Positions 1-11,808 of a stretch of DNA of 64,000 bases are shown here, one piece after another. Source of the stretch: Linum tenue (lineage: Eukaryota > Streptophyta > Magnoliopsida > Malpighiales > Linaceae); the NCBI GenBank assembly GCA_946122785.1, contig CAMGYJ010000005.1:62508200-62572199 (forward strand), read 5' to 3'. Within the stretch, counting starts at the first letter, position 1, and the number at the start of each line of letters is the position of its first letter. A program made the position numbers and the translations under genes. The notes under the pieces are model-generated. The model was not told the origin of the DNA. It searched no databases and was given only the letters and a program-made list of their open reading frames with translations.

Positions 1-720
1 TGAGTTCGTTGTTTTTTTGCACAAAATGAGATACATTTTCAATATTTTTTTAGAAAAAAAATTTCTTGCCTCTCGGTACCAACTGCATACCATATGGTAT
101 ATTTTTCGTTTTTAATTCATTTTTTAAAACGTTTGCACAGAAGGAACGAGTTCATTCATGATCTATTGGATCTACAAATTTCTGGGTGAACAAATTACAT
201 GACCAAAAAATACCACACAATACCATACAATACCACCCTGGTACGGGGTGGTATATTGTGGTACACAATGTTAAAAGTCGTAAATGACAGTTAATATACT
301 TCTACTATCATGTATTCAACCATCCAACAGTCTTGGTTTGTTCATACCACCATGGTACGCTTTTCAAACCATAGGTATGCTCTTATTTCAATGCCAGTAA
401 ATACCATATGGTATAGACTGATAAAAAATGGCTCAATTTTTTTTTGTTCGAAAAATATATCAAAGTGGATATGATTTTGAAGAGCACAATTAATATGATC
501 TAACTGTGCAAAAAAATTAAATTTCGACTTAAAACGAGTGAGAAATCGTCCATCAAAGATTAAAGAGGGAAAAATTAAAGGCTTTCCAAGAGAGAGATGG
601 ATGCTGATGTCATGCTGATGTGGACATGTTACTCGTGGTTACTCACGATAAGGTTACTGACCTGATCCATTCCCGACTTTGCATCTACTCTTTTAAATTT
701 GACTATGTTTTACAACGCAT
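1..720. repeat. AT-rich block with palindromic CCATATGG motifs
   Basis: No gene is visible. The block is AT-rich and repeatedly carries short palindromes of the type ACCATATGGTAT or CCACCATGG (around 90, 240, 350 and 405). The same palindrome forms the core of the 41-bp tandem repeat at 23105-23700, so this may be a decayed relative of that repeat. The assignment rests only on motif sharing. Confidence 0.35.
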
Positions 721-1354
721 AAAAATTTGGTTTCATTGTTAGGCTAACCACAACCCGAGGGGCAAAAATTGGAGGTTTTAATGCTATTTTAGCCTTTTAT
801 CCCTCTCGAAAACAGAAACAGCTTCAACCCTGATGACTAAAATTTTCTATTTCGTATTTAGTAATCCTAACTTATTAATAGTTAAACTTATGTTTTTAAA
901 TTTAAAATTTATATATTCATTCACAATACTTGAATACGAACATTCCGATAAAATTTGAAAAAATTCGGAGATACTTTGTTTTTAGTTGAAATGGAAGAAA
1001 ATTACATCGAAATGAACATTGTTCATCAAAATTACCAAGACTTTGAACAATTTCGGAGATACATTTTTTTTAGTTGAAATGGATGAACGTTTCAATTTTT
1101 AAATATATTTTTTGTTTTTGTTTTCAAATAACATTCAAACGGTTGAAAGTTACAACGAAAGGAACTTCATTAGTTAAAAGAAGTCACAACTATACAAGTG
1201 TATTCAATTTAAGTACTAAAACAAAGAAAAGTTAAAATAATCCCCACCATTTGAGCTCTCACCAATTTAGCCCCATCTTAAAACCCCCTAAATACGAGCT
1301 AAAATGGCCCCCTAAAACCCCATAGATATAGTTTTTTACCCCCTAAATAAGTTT
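721..1354. other. AT-rich spacer, nothing recognised
   Basis: I see no coding signal, RNA gene or repeat termini. Two similar stretches near 960 and 1040 (TTCGGAGATAC followed by TTTAGTTGAAATGGA) suggest a short local duplication. Confidence 0.4.
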
Positions 1355-2090
1355 CCCTTTACCTTGCACTATTGGAACTTTTAAAGGTTCTGGAAGTCTT
1401 GTTGATTTAGGTGCCAACATTAATATGGTGCCATATTGCATGTGTAAGAAACTAAACTTAGGGAATCCAACACCCATATGCATAATTATCCAATCAACAG
1501 ATAAATCCTCGCACCAACCTAGAGGCATGAGGAAGATGTTATGGTAGATGTATGACCATTTACATTGCCAGTTGATTTTGTTGTCGTGGATACCAATCAA
1601 TATGACTGCATGTTTCTATGATGACCCCTTTGAGGTATGCTCGGTTTCTTCTTTTAGGGGAGAAGGAGAACGATTGGAACAATAATCAAAATATGAATAT
1701 TTGGAAGGTGAAGGCAATGCACTAGAGAAGGAAGAAGAGTTGGCAAAAAACCCAACGATTCCTACACTTATGACCTCTTACGAGAAGCCTCCTGCTTTGG
1801 AATCAAACCATTACCCACCCATCTAATAAATGCTTACCTAGCCTAGGATTCCAAACTGCATGTGATCATTAGCTCCACTCGAACCCTTGAGCAGAACGAG
1901 TGATTGATGGCTTTACTCTCGAAACCTAAGAGAGCTATTGCATGGAAGACAACTGATATCCACAAGATCGATCCCTCGTACCTAACTCATAAAATCCTAA
2001 TGGAGGAGGAGTACAAATTGGAAAATTTTCCAGAAATACTCTCTAAAACTAAAAAATTACGAAAATACCACCCTTTCAAGAAATAACTAG
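1355..2090 (+). pseudogene. Ty3/gypsy protease to reverse transcriptase relic
   Basis: Read across several frames, the + strand gives a retroviral-type aspartic protease stretch (LVDLGANINMVPYCMCKKL near 1395-1450, matching the active-site region where D-[TS]-G-A is expected; here it reads DLGA). This is followed by the protease-RT linker and, at about 1904-2086, the start of the RT domain (AIAWKTTDIHKIDPSYLTHK). The order protease then RT is that of Ty3/gypsy pol. Gag, the RT catalytic core, RNase H and integrase are absent, and stops and frameshifts break the reading frame. It is a dead fragment, probably cut off at 2090 by the LTR sequence that follows. Confidence 0.75.
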
Positions 2091-2097
2091 TAGAGAG

Positions 2098-2702
2098 AAC
2101 AAATAACGATAAAAGAACGTAATTCGGGGAAGTATCCCTCACCCTAGTCTAGGTCTACTATTCAATGTTTAAAAAAGTCGGGTTTAGTGAATGTGGTGCG
2201 TGACCTCTTTTCCGTGGGCTTTCTGTGGTTATCCACATGCCTCCGAGTACGCCTCCCATAAACCCATGTCAGTCACCTCAATCTAGGCTATCGTATCTGA
2301 GGCATAAACAACATAGCTCATTTCAATGGGTACTACTCACCATCCACACAGAGGTTTCATCTCGGGTTCTATCTAGGAAGGCCATCCTATGGCAGTGGTA
2401 CAGTTGCCTCGTCCACTATAAGATCCTATTCATTCATCTAACCTAATTTGCTTGATGGCGCATACCCGTCTAACCCTAAAACTCCATACCCAGCGTAGAA
2501 GCTAAAGTAGGCTAGTAGATAAGATTATGGCGACTTACCAAAACACAATTAAAGCTAAAGAAGCAATGAAATCAACTAGATAAACACATTCTTTCAAAAT
2601 CCTAAAATATTCATACATTACATAATAGCCCTAAAACTAGAGTTTGGGGTTTAGAACCCCTAGTACCTTAGAAGACTACTTCATAAAGGAGGAAAGAAGA
2701 TA
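2098..2702 (-). mobile_element. Antisense Athila-like LTR, left part
   Basis: Degenerate LTR sequence in reverse orientation, continuing at 4715 after an inserted solo LTR. The assignment rests on the layout shared with the other antisense LTRs in this window and on a polypurine tract (read on the minus strand) just beyond its other end near 5190. The short reading frame at 2225-2446 resembles nothing I know and is probably chance. Confidence 0.4.
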
Positions 2703-4709
2703 TGTTACACCCCGATATTTGGGTCTAGGGTCGACCGAATGGTTAGATCGACGGTTACCTACGAAGGGTTTGACCACAGATTAGAAGTAATAATAATAAT
2801 AACATTGGTATTTGGTACTATTATTATTTTTATTATTATTATTATTATTTAATCATAAATCATCACTATTCCATTTCATTCGGATTCTCTATCTGTACAC
2901 CAAGTTGTGTCTGTCAATTAAACACCCAGCAAATGCCCAACGTCTCTCCACTTCCCCAAGTTAATTAGCCAAATAAATTGCCCATGTTAATTGCCTTCCC
3001 AATTCCATCTCCTTTAAACTTCAACAACAACGCCTCATTTCAGGAAGGAAAGAAAACCTCTGCCCTTCCATTTGTGCGTCCCTCCCGTAGCAGTAGTAGT
3101 GAGAAGCATAGCGGCGGTGACAAGTGAGCACCTCCACTCGTCCAGTCCAACAAGCAAAACACCACTACCGACGATAAAGCTTTCTCGTGACATTGTAGAG
3201 GTAAGGTTATCGACCTCTCCTGTCCCTAAGCTCAACCGTTGAACCCTGATTAACCAGACGAATACACGTAATGATCGTAGTTCCGACAACGATCCCGGCG
3301 TAGGCGACTTCCAACTTTCTTTGAGTGGTGGTTATCATAGCGAAGAGGACGATCCTAGGAACATCGCGGTCTTGACGGAATTGAGTTTCGACGTCGGACG
3401 AGGGAGATACGAGCCTCGAAAGTTTGGGACGCAAATCGGACAGTTCAGGTATCAGTCTTGGCAATTCGAGAAGTTAGAGGCTTAAATATGTAATTTTTCC
3501 AGAGAGGTCGTGGTCAACTGTGTTGACTCGAAAATTACAGTTTTGGTACCTAGTACTTTTAAATTGACAGAATGTTTATTTTGGTCATAACTCGATCAAT
3601 TGACGTCCGAACGATAAATCGTCAGCGCCTATGGAATCGTGAGGACGAGGAGAATTTAATTGGAACAAGTATGGAAATTTTAGAGCAGATTCAGAGTTGG
3701 TTTCGACGGATATAAGGTGAGTGTAAAGGGGGTAAATTCTACGCCGTATGTGTTCTTTCAAGTATTACGAGCTTTAAGTATTTTGATGAAGTGATTGTCG
3801 TTGTTGATTGTGCTTGTAGTTGATGATATGTGATTTTTTTTGAAGCTATGCTTGAAGTGAATGTTTATTATTTACTTTGAAATTTTACGAGTATAAGTTA
3901 TTGTTAAAGTTTAGGAAACAAGTTCTTTTTAAGAAGTAACTCACCTTCAAAAAGGTGAAGTCGCTTTAAGTGTTTTTAGTCACTAGCGCCAGTCCGTTGC
4001 CTTTTGAGATATTTTCACACAGAGCAACAGTTATGCTCTTGAGATATTCAAGTTGAATCGTGGAAGAAGAGCCTTCCACGATAAGATTAAGTTTAAGGAA
4101 AGCCTTGATGGCTTCTCATACGTATGAGTTGGCAACCGGACTAGCTAGTGAGGGATCCCCGTGTCAGTCAAGTATTTAAGTCAAGATTTGAGCTTTAAGA
4201 ATGGAGAGTAACAGTAACTCCGATACATTTTTTTTTAGAGTTAAGCTTTTTAAGAGTGGAAGTACAAAACAACTTCCACTCAGTTAAGTAAAGTGATCAA
4301 GTATTAATAAGATGTTAAACGTAAGGGCGTAGACTGACCCCATCTCACTCACCAGTTTGAAGAGCTAGAGGAGGCACTAGAGTAGCAATTAGTGAGCAGC
4401 CAGTTCGAGGGCAGCCAGCTAGAGGAGGGCAGTATAAGCATCACAGAGGATGCTTAGTCACGGTTTTTAGTAGCAACAAAATTAGAGATTATTATTTATT
4501 TACATTTATGATTATGAGTATAGACTGGAGATCATTTTGAGATTTTAAGTATTGAGTTTGCCCACTTGTTTGGGATTTGCTTTGAACTACGAGAATGTAC
4601 TTTCAGTATTTTATTATGAAATTTTTCCCGTCGTAATTTAAGATTCGGTTATTTTGTTTTTCAAGGGCATTTTAGTAAAAGTAGTGCCCTGCCGGGTTAG
4701 GGTGTTACA
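2703..4709 (+). mobile_element. Solo LTR of a Ty3/gypsy element, exact 5-bp TSD
   Basis: The 2007-bp segment begins TGTTACACC and ends GGTGTTACA, so it has TG...CA ends and a short terminal inverted repeat as in gypsy LTRs. It is flanked on both sides by AGATA (2698-2702 and 4710-4714), a perfect 5-bp target duplication. No internal region is present, so it is a solo LTR left by LTR-LTR recombination. A decayed relative lies at 57615-58990 and shares the box GGTGAGTGT..AAGGGGGTAAA and the later box CTAG.TAGTGAGGG. Two short minus-strand frames inside (3035-3464) look like chance. Confidence 0.85.
2788..2851. repeat. Inverted trinucleotide microsatellite (TAA)n...(TTA)n
   Basis: A run of TAA repeats is followed about 15 bases later by a longer run of TTA/ATT repeats. 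The two runs are complementary and could form a hairpin. They lie inside the solo LTR. Confidence 0.8.
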
Positions 4710-4714
4710 AGATA

Positions 4715-5190
4715 CATAGAAGAAATTGGGAAAGACTTGAAACGCGAGGGGTTCGTTGGCTGAGTTCACGTCGCGATCCAAGAAGCGCGACCGTGAACTC
4801 CTCACGGTCATGGTGAATTGTGGCCAAAATCAGACTGGGAAAACTCTATTTCTCCTCGACTGGCTTCATCACGAAGTTCGCTCCCTTAACCTCCAGATTT
4901 GCGGCCGCGATCTTAGGCTCTTAGGCCGCCATCTTTACCTTGAGTTTGCATTTTGTGTTCTCGGTCGTGATCTCCATCTCCAGGCTGTGATCATCAGCTT
5001 CCTGCCCATTTTGCTACACTTGTGACCCTTTTCGTACCTAATTCGCATGTATTTTCTAAAGCGCCCTAATATCACATCAATCAAATAGGAATGGAATATG
5101 ATGCATTTGACGCTATTATAACGATTATAAACATAAATTAGCATGGAAAAGACGTAGACATGAAGGGTAATAACACCAATTTGGGTGTTA
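4715..5190 (-). mobile_element. Antisense Athila-like LTR, right part, with GTTCACGG palindromes
   Basis: This continues the antisense LTR split by the solo LTR. Around 4760-4830 it holds self-complementary copies of GTTCACG/CGTGAAC and GCGACC/CGATCC. Towards its end it has a weak version of the conserved box CGTACTAGGACCTGAAA seen in the related LTRs. The minus-strand LTR start lies near 5189, next to a purine-rich tract. Confidence 0.45.
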
Positions 5191-5640
5191 CCAAACTCCC
5201 ACACTTAGGCGTTTGCTTGTCCCCAAGAAAACCTTCTCAAACCAAGGAACTTGATAAACAAATCATGGTGGGATGCACTCCGGTTCTTCATTGCATAAAT
5301 AAGAGTAGACAGAGTTGAATTAACGTTACTATCATCTTATTGTGCACGCACAAACTTTTGGGTGAGGACCATACTTACTAGCTTAGGTTGAACATTCAAG
5401 GTGTGCACCGGGGGACTTCTCAATCATCAATTAAGCACAAGAAATCTTAAGAAGGAGAAGTTTTCTCACTCTAGGTCTCTCCCTTTCTTCTTCCCTTCAG
5501 CTATCCTTTTATGTCGGAGATCAAGCTGAGTTCACAGTCGTGAACATTGAAACGCATCCGTGAACTCAGCGCTGCGACCAAACCGCACCGCTTCAATTGC
5601 TTGGGTTCACGGTCAGTGGCCCCTGTTCACGGTCTTAGCT
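5190..5640 (-). mobile_element. Antisense 3' internal relic with polypurine tract
   Basis: At 5193-5240 the sequence CAAACTCCCACACTTAGGCG, followed by TTTGCTTGTCCCCAAG, is nearly the same as the junction at 60785-60825, where an Athila-like 3' LTR meets its polypurine tract. It therefore marks the minus-strand PPT and the 3' end of an internal region. At 5530-5635 more GTTCACGG/CGTGAAC motifs occur. No open reading frame survives. Confidence 0.5.
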
Positions 5641-5700
5641 AGGGGTGTACATGGGTCGGGTGGTTTGGGTTTGATCATTTTAATCACCCGACCATATACT
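5641..5700 (+). mobile_element. hAT-like terminal fragment
   Basis: The sequence starts TAGGGGTGTACATGGGTCGG, a terminus typical of plant hAT-related MITEs and close to the TAGGGGTGGGA terminus of the hAT element at 43845. No matching right end was found, so this is only a possible fragment. Confidence 0.3.
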
Positions 5701-8305
5701 ACGGTTTCGGTCCAAAGGGAGGAAGTTTGAGTGAACGGCGATGGAGGACAAAAATACCCGGTCGATACTTGAAATACCCGACCGGGTAAAGTTGCTTTGG
5801 ATGCCAGCATTCCAGAAGGGGTCTCGGCCGGATAGCTAAAATACCCGATCGGGTATTATGGACCTCGATTGGGTATTAAGCCCTTTCCGATGTGCAGCAT
5901 TGTAAATACCTTGTCGGGCACCTAAAATACCCGATCGGGTATTATGATCGGGGATCGTGATCTTCTCCCTTTTGAGGGAAAGAAGGCAAATTTTACAAGG
6001 GTTCCGAGTTTTAGAGAAATAAAGCAGATACCTAGAGAGAGAGAGAGTGACGAACCAGAGTATCCATGCGCCCTAGATCGATCTTCATCCCCATTGGAGC
6101 TCGGCTTAAGCTTGGAGAAGTGCCAATTGATTACCAGAAGCAGAATCTCATCCTTCACAACATGTTTTCTGCATCTGAGCTAGATTTCCTTTCTCTCTCT
6201 ATGGAGTAAACTCTCTCACTCACCTGGTGACACGCTAAAACACAACACCAAACTGCGACCAAGTGTAATCGCAGTCCAGAAATGCAGTAATAGGCAAGCT
6301 CTAATTGTCAACCCGGGGTCTAGATCTACTGCCTACTCCGTGTATATTTGTTATCTAGCAAACTAAGTCGATTGATTGTGGTTTCACTAAAAGCAGTAAG
6401 AAAGCAGGAAATGGTTAGATTTTCTAAAGCAAAGGAAGAGTCTCTCGAGAATGAGTCCCCCTAGCTCCTTAATCAGGTCTCAGTTGTAATTACCCTGGGT
6501 TGATTTACTGTTGATTAAACTGCGGAAGATCCGATAGTAGCTTGGAATCTCTTAAGCTGACCAAGCCCTCTCAGATAGGCTAACTGGCAGGCGACTAACC
6601 TTCACCGGGATAGACTGCTGAGGCAATAAACACAGAACTCCACTACTGGAATTGGATTCCAGTACAAAGCAGTAGATTGATTAACTCTCGTATAACCAAT
6701 CTACCACTACCGAATGATGAAGCTCTAACAACCTAATCAGATTCTATCTATCTCAGATTGCAGCAGAAATCAAGAAAAGATGATCAGACTTCAATTGATT
6801 CAATGAATCATGCATCATTCGATTATAATCAAACAGTATAACAATCCCAAGTCAATACAATCAAGATCCCTAACACATGGAACTAGGGTTCTTCATACCC
6901 AAGTGAGAGAAGGTTCTACTCCATAGAGAGAGAGAGAAAAAAGAATACAAAGCAGTCACACTCATAACAATGGGAAGTATCTACTCTGGGATGTCAATCT
7001 TCACTCCTATGATGATCTCCAAGCTCGATTGATGAAACACAGCTCCAAAACCACTCTTAGGGGGTGTTCTTCGCACTTTCTCTCTCTAGGGCTCTGTTTT
7101 TGCTCCAGAAAGTCGATTCGCTCACTTTTGGCCCAAAATTGGGTTAAAACCCAGAAATTCCCGACCACACGGCCAGGCCACACGACCGTGTGGAAATCCC
7201 AGCTGCCCGTGTGGCTCCCAAAACGCGGAGTTTTGATTAAGTGACTTCCAGACATGCTGCACGGCCAAAACCACACGGCCGTGTGGATTTCCAGGCTGCC
7301 GGTGTGAGCTCCCTGGACTTTCCACACGACCACAAAGGGTCCCCTACACGGCCAGTGTGGCTTGCCCGTGCTAACTGATACGACACGGCCAAGTCACACG
7401 GCCGTGTGGGTTTTTAGGCGTGCCCGTGTGGCTTGCTCAGCCTCTCGCCAAACGTCCAATCTTCGTCCAATCGACCCCGAACTCCTTCCCAAACCTTCAT
7501 TCACGTACTAGGACCTGAAATATCACAAACAAGAACAACCTAGCGTGAAATCAGCCTAAAACACGAGAAATAAGACTTAAACGGTGTAAGAATGGTGGAC
7601 AAAAACATGTTCATATATCAAGTCATCACCTGGGTATGAAGAACCCTAGATTTGTATGTTAGGTCTGATTGTATGAACCCAAGTACGAATTTATTGATAT
7701 TGATTATATTCAATTGAGGTTTGATTTTCTGAATTGCATGAATCCTGATCAAATTCCTGTTATCCCTGCTTTGACCTAGAAAGAGAATATCTGCCTAGGT
7801 TGATAGAGCACCCTTGATTGAAGGTGGTGAATTGACGACTTTAGCCGAGGAGTCAATTCACTATTCTGTACTGGATTTACTCCAGTAGAGGAGGTTTGGT
7901 ACGTTAGGGCCTCAATCTGTTTACTCCGATGGAGGTTAGTCGCCCGCTGGGGACTTAGATCGAGAGGGTCTGGAGACCTTTAGTCGAGACTGCAGACTGT
8001 CTAAGAACCTACCGCAGTATAACTATTATTGAACCTGAACTTGGCAAATTACAACTTGGTTTAACTGCAGTCTAGGGGGAATGATATCTGGGTGACCTCT
8101 CTCAACGTTGAACACAACTTTCACTGCTTTTGCTAGCTAGTTTAGTTAGACCTTCACTACACTGGAACCGCTAAATAATAATATTTTCACGGAGTAGTCA
8201 TCAAACCTAGGATCCGGGTTGACATTTAAAACTAAACCCGCTATACTACGCATTAGTAGGTGGTTACACTTGGCCACTTTCTAGTGTGACGGTAGAGGCG
8301 TGTCA
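5700..8305 (+). mobile_element. Athila-like LTR (+), split by a nested solo LTR
   Basis: 5700-6227 and 7634-8305 together match the sense LTR at 40250-41711: AATACCCG/CGGGTATT palindromes (5745-5945), the GAGAGAGAGTGACGAACCAGAG box, the CTATGGAGTA box, then CTGGGTATG..GAACCCTAGATTTGTATG and finally the end GTGTGACGGTAG...GTGTCA. The LTR start (TGATAGACCG) is missing, so it is truncated on the left. It was interrupted at CACCTGG by the element at 6228-7628. No primer binding site follows at 8306, so the internal part is gone or deleted. Confidence 0.75.
6228..7628 (-). mobile_element. Solo Athila-like LTR (-), exact TSD CCTGG
   Basis: A 1401-bp antisense LTR. On the minus strand it begins TGATGACTTGATATATGAAC and ends GTGTCA. 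It is flanked by CCTGG on both sides (6223-6227, 7629-7633), and removing it restores the host LTR sequence CTCACCTGGGTATG. It shares the conserved boxes of the family, but its palindrome cluster (7165-7440) is CCACACGGCCGTGTGG, not the AATACCCG type of the LTR it sits in. It is a solo LTR of a different subfamily inserted into a relative in opposite orientation. Confidence 0.85.
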
Positions 8306-8339
8306 TCTACACTTAGTATAGAATATTTGATAGGATCCT

Positions 8340-9892
8340 TAATTAGTCATCAAATTTCCTTAAAAACTCAAGGATTCCAAGAAATGTGTACAAATTATGA
8401 AGGATCAGAGTATGATTTCGATCAAGGATTTGCTCTCATTTCAAAAGAATTCAAAAAAAAAAAAATTTAAAATTAGAAAGAAAACAAGGAAGGGGTAGCT
8501 CCTTCTATTTTCATGAGAATAATAGAAATGGGAAGCTGAAACCTTCTGATGTTCAAAAGAAGAAAAATAAAATGGAAAGTGATTGTGAATATCAAGGGTT
8601 ACCAACATGTTACAAGTGTGAAAAAGTGGGCATGTAAGGGCTGAATGTCCTAACAAAAGAGGTAGTAGAGAAAAACCCTATGTAGTGGCTTGGAGTGGAA
8701 CAGAAGATGAAAGTGAAGATGGCAAAACCGAAAAATTGAAATACAAGGCTATATGGCATTGACCAACCGCGATGAAGGATCGTCTTCGTCAAGATCACAT
8801 GGAGATGAGGTATGTTCATTTTTTCCAACTTATGATAGTGATTGTGGTTCAAATATCAGTAGTAGTATAGTTGAAGCTTATAAAGAAATGGAAAATCATT
8901 TTGAAAAGCTAAAAGATAGGTACTATAAAGTAAAAGAGGATTTGAAATTAAGTAAGAATAAAATTAAGGATTTAAAAGAGGATATTGCAACGCTATGTGA
9001 TGAAAATCAAGTTATGAAGAAAGTAAATGATAAATCCAAGAATAATAAAATTTTGGAAGAACCAGAAGAATTAAGAATTAGAAATACTGATCTTGAAAGA
9101 AAGGAAATAGACTCTAAAACTAAACTTCTAGAAGCAAATACTAAGATAGAGCGATTAGAAGGAATACACAAGGAAAACAAGTCTACAGAAAAGGCTTAAA
9201 AGAGAATAAGCTATTATTCCTAGGGATTAGGAAAAACAATGCCTATGTCATTGACCTAAGCAAAAAGGCGCCATTCAATGTAACTTGTTTCCTTTCTTTA
9301 GATAAGAACAAGCAATTTCAATGGCATCGAAGACTAGGACATGTTAGCATCAAGATACTGGCCAAATTAGATAAATTGGATTTGGTAGACGGACGTCTAC
9401 AACTAAGAGAAACAAAGGAGTTCTTTTGTGATGCATGTATTCTAGGAAAACAAACTCGAACATCCTTCAAGACTATATCTCACTTCTCTTCATCTAGGGC
9501 TTTGTAACTTTTGCAACTAGATCTTTTTGGACCAACGAATTTGATGAGCTTTGGAGGAAAGTATTATGCCTTTGTCATAGTAGATGATTTTTCAAGGTAT
9601 ACTTGGGTAATCTTTCTATCTCACAAAGATGCTGCTCTTGAGATCAAGATACTTGTGAAAAGTATTCAAAACAAGAAATCTCTTAATGTTAAAATCATTA
9701 GAAGTGATAATGGAGGCGAGTTTGATTTAGAGAGTTTTGGGAACTTTTGTGATAAACTAGTTATCTCCCATGAATTTTGGGCCCCTAGGACTCCATTAGT
9801 TGAGAGAGAAATAGAGCTCTCATAGAACTACCCAGAACAATGCTCAATGACTACATGCTTCCAAAATATTTTTGGGTCGAAGCAGTAGCTAC
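8340..9892 (+). pseudogene. Ty1/copia gag-integrase relic
   Basis: Frames on the + strand give, in order: a gag tail with a CCHC knuckle (CYKCEKVGHVRAECPNK, 8610-8660, with a frameshift); a lysine- and glutamate-rich coiled-coil segment (8753-9199); the GAG-pre-integrase zinc region with HRRLGH and FCDACILGK (9320-9455); and the integrase core (9511-9825) with DDFSRYTW and RSDNGGEF, which hold catalytic aspartates. The order is that of Ty1/copia pol. Stops at 9197 and 9507 and a frameshift near 9800 break it. The coding match ends at WVEAVAT (9892), exactly where a Mutator-like terminus begins, so that insertion cut it. RT and RNase H are not seen. Confidence 0.85.
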
Positions 9893-10288
9893 GGGATTTT
9901 TCCAATAATAGCGCCATTTAAAAAAAATTACAAAAATAGCACCCAGCCCACACAAATTCAAAAACTAGCATCTTTTTTCAAAATCGCACGGTCGATGTGC
10001 GGTTTAACTAGAAACGGCATACTGAGGAAGCGTTCCTCGCTAGGGCATCCCGAGAACCGCGCTCTGACGATGCGGTCAACATGCACAACGCAACGATCCC
10101 TAGGACCGTTGGATTAGGCGGCGATCCAACGGCCAACCGCACGCCAGCGCAGCGATCCGCGTCAGGGATCGAAGACGGCGTGTTTGAGGAACGGTTTGCG
10201 TCTCGGACTCCATGAACCGCTCCCTCCAGATGCGGTTTTGGTAAGGGTAAAATTACTAAACCGCCCCTGAAGGGTGCGGTCTGAAGAC

Positions 10289-10296
10289 TATAAATA
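10289..10296 (+). promoter_or_regulatory. TATA box of the plant mobile domain gene
   Basis: TATAAATA followed by a CT-rich leader with CTCTCTCTCC runs (10330-10365) and an ATG at 10431. The 300 bases upstream are GC-rich and repeat TGCGGTT/AACCGC motifs. Spacing and base composition fit a plant core promoter; no expression evidence is available. Confidence 0.55.
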
Positions 10297-10891
10297 CCCC
10301 ACTCCCCCTCTTCATTTTTCACACCACAACCCATTTTTTTCTCTCTCTCCAAAATTATCTCTCTATCCATCCCCCTCCCCTCCCAAAAGCCTAGGAAATA
10401 GTGGTCTGTTGGTTGCGGTTAAGTCCGATATGCTATCAGAAAACGTTTATTTGGTTTGTCCTTCAAAACCCGCCGAATCTCTGTCCGACTTTCGTGAAAA
10501 AATGAATGAGTGGTTCCAAGAAGAGGGAGTTTATTATGATGAATTTCAAGCGGTGCGTGCTCATTTTACCAAATTTTTGTTGTTGTTATAACCTTTTTAA
10601 TTAATCTATGTACTAACCTTGTTGTTATTCTCTCGTTGGTTGGGGACGACGTGGATATATACAACCAACGGTACTATGTTGATCAAGGACCTAGTGATCC
10701 AACCGTGTTGTACGACCAACCCAACCATCGTTCAAGGGATGTTTGGAATGATCACAAGGTACATACAATTCTTCATCATTTGTCTTTCTTTTATTTTGCT
10801 AACGTACGTAGTGGAATATAAAATAAATTTGATCATTTTTAATCGTATTGGTTGTTTTCAATAATTTAATTAAATACACAGCGCCACTTAC

Positions 10892-11059
10892 TTAGACTAT
10901 TTATAAAGAGATGCATGTCTAAGAAAATGGGATTTAAGCGATTATCATGATCCTCCCATTCTCTAGGAAAATCGGGTTTTAAGCGATCCTCGGATCCCCC
11001 CTTTTGCTGTAAAAAAGGCTGCGTTTCTAAGAAGATGTATACCTATTTTAAGAGTCTAA
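10892..11059 (+). mobile_element. 168-bp MITE, copy 1
   Basis: Ends TTAGACTATT and AAGAGTCTAA form an imperfect terminal inverted repeat. The interior carries AAGCGATTATCATG and AAGCGATCCTCGGATCC. A second copy in inverted orientation lies at 16728-16894. Both sit in non-coding parts of the same MULE. Sequence just outside the ends is also similar between copies, so the true boundaries may be wider. Confidence 0.6.
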
Positions 11060-11808
11060 CGAGCGTTTCATTGTATGCGATTAAATTATTTAAAACAACC
11101 AATACGATTAAATTATTTAAAACAACTAATACGATTTATGTGTATGTGTACAAAATTAATTTTATTAATTTCAAATATTTGAATATATATCTCTTTAAAT
11201 TATTATTCATTTAAAATGTTATTTATTTTTATTAATTGAGTACGTTTGTTTTATGAAGGGTTAATACCTTAAATTGGCCCGACTATACACATACTTTCTA
11301 CTTTGGGCCGTGGTATTGAAAATTGCTATTCTGGCCTGAACTATGTAGCAAACTTCCTCGTTTGGCCTGAAGGCGAGTTTGACCGTCAAATTAGACGGTC
11401 AAACCTGTTGACCGTTAGTCAATGTACACCTCACCTGCCATGTCAGCTTTGAGGACATAAAAAAATATTTTTTTTTATTTCTGAATTTTGATTTCTTTCG
11501 ATTAATAAAAATAATAAATCTAAAAAATTAATTAAAAGAACAAAAAAAAATTCCAAATTATCCCAGCTCAACTTCCCTTATCCTCCCTCATTGCCTTCAT
11601 CGGGAAAATAATTCCCTCCCACTTTCAGGATCACTCGGTGGCGGCGGAGTAAGCTGAGTGGCCTGATAAACCATTCCCATAAGACCAATCATCAAAACCA
11701 CCGCTGTCGTCAACACCATCCCTGATAAGAAGAATAATAAAATAGCCAAACAAACACAAACCCATATCTAATTCGCAAAAACCCAGTCAGAATCCAATGC
11801 TGAAACTT

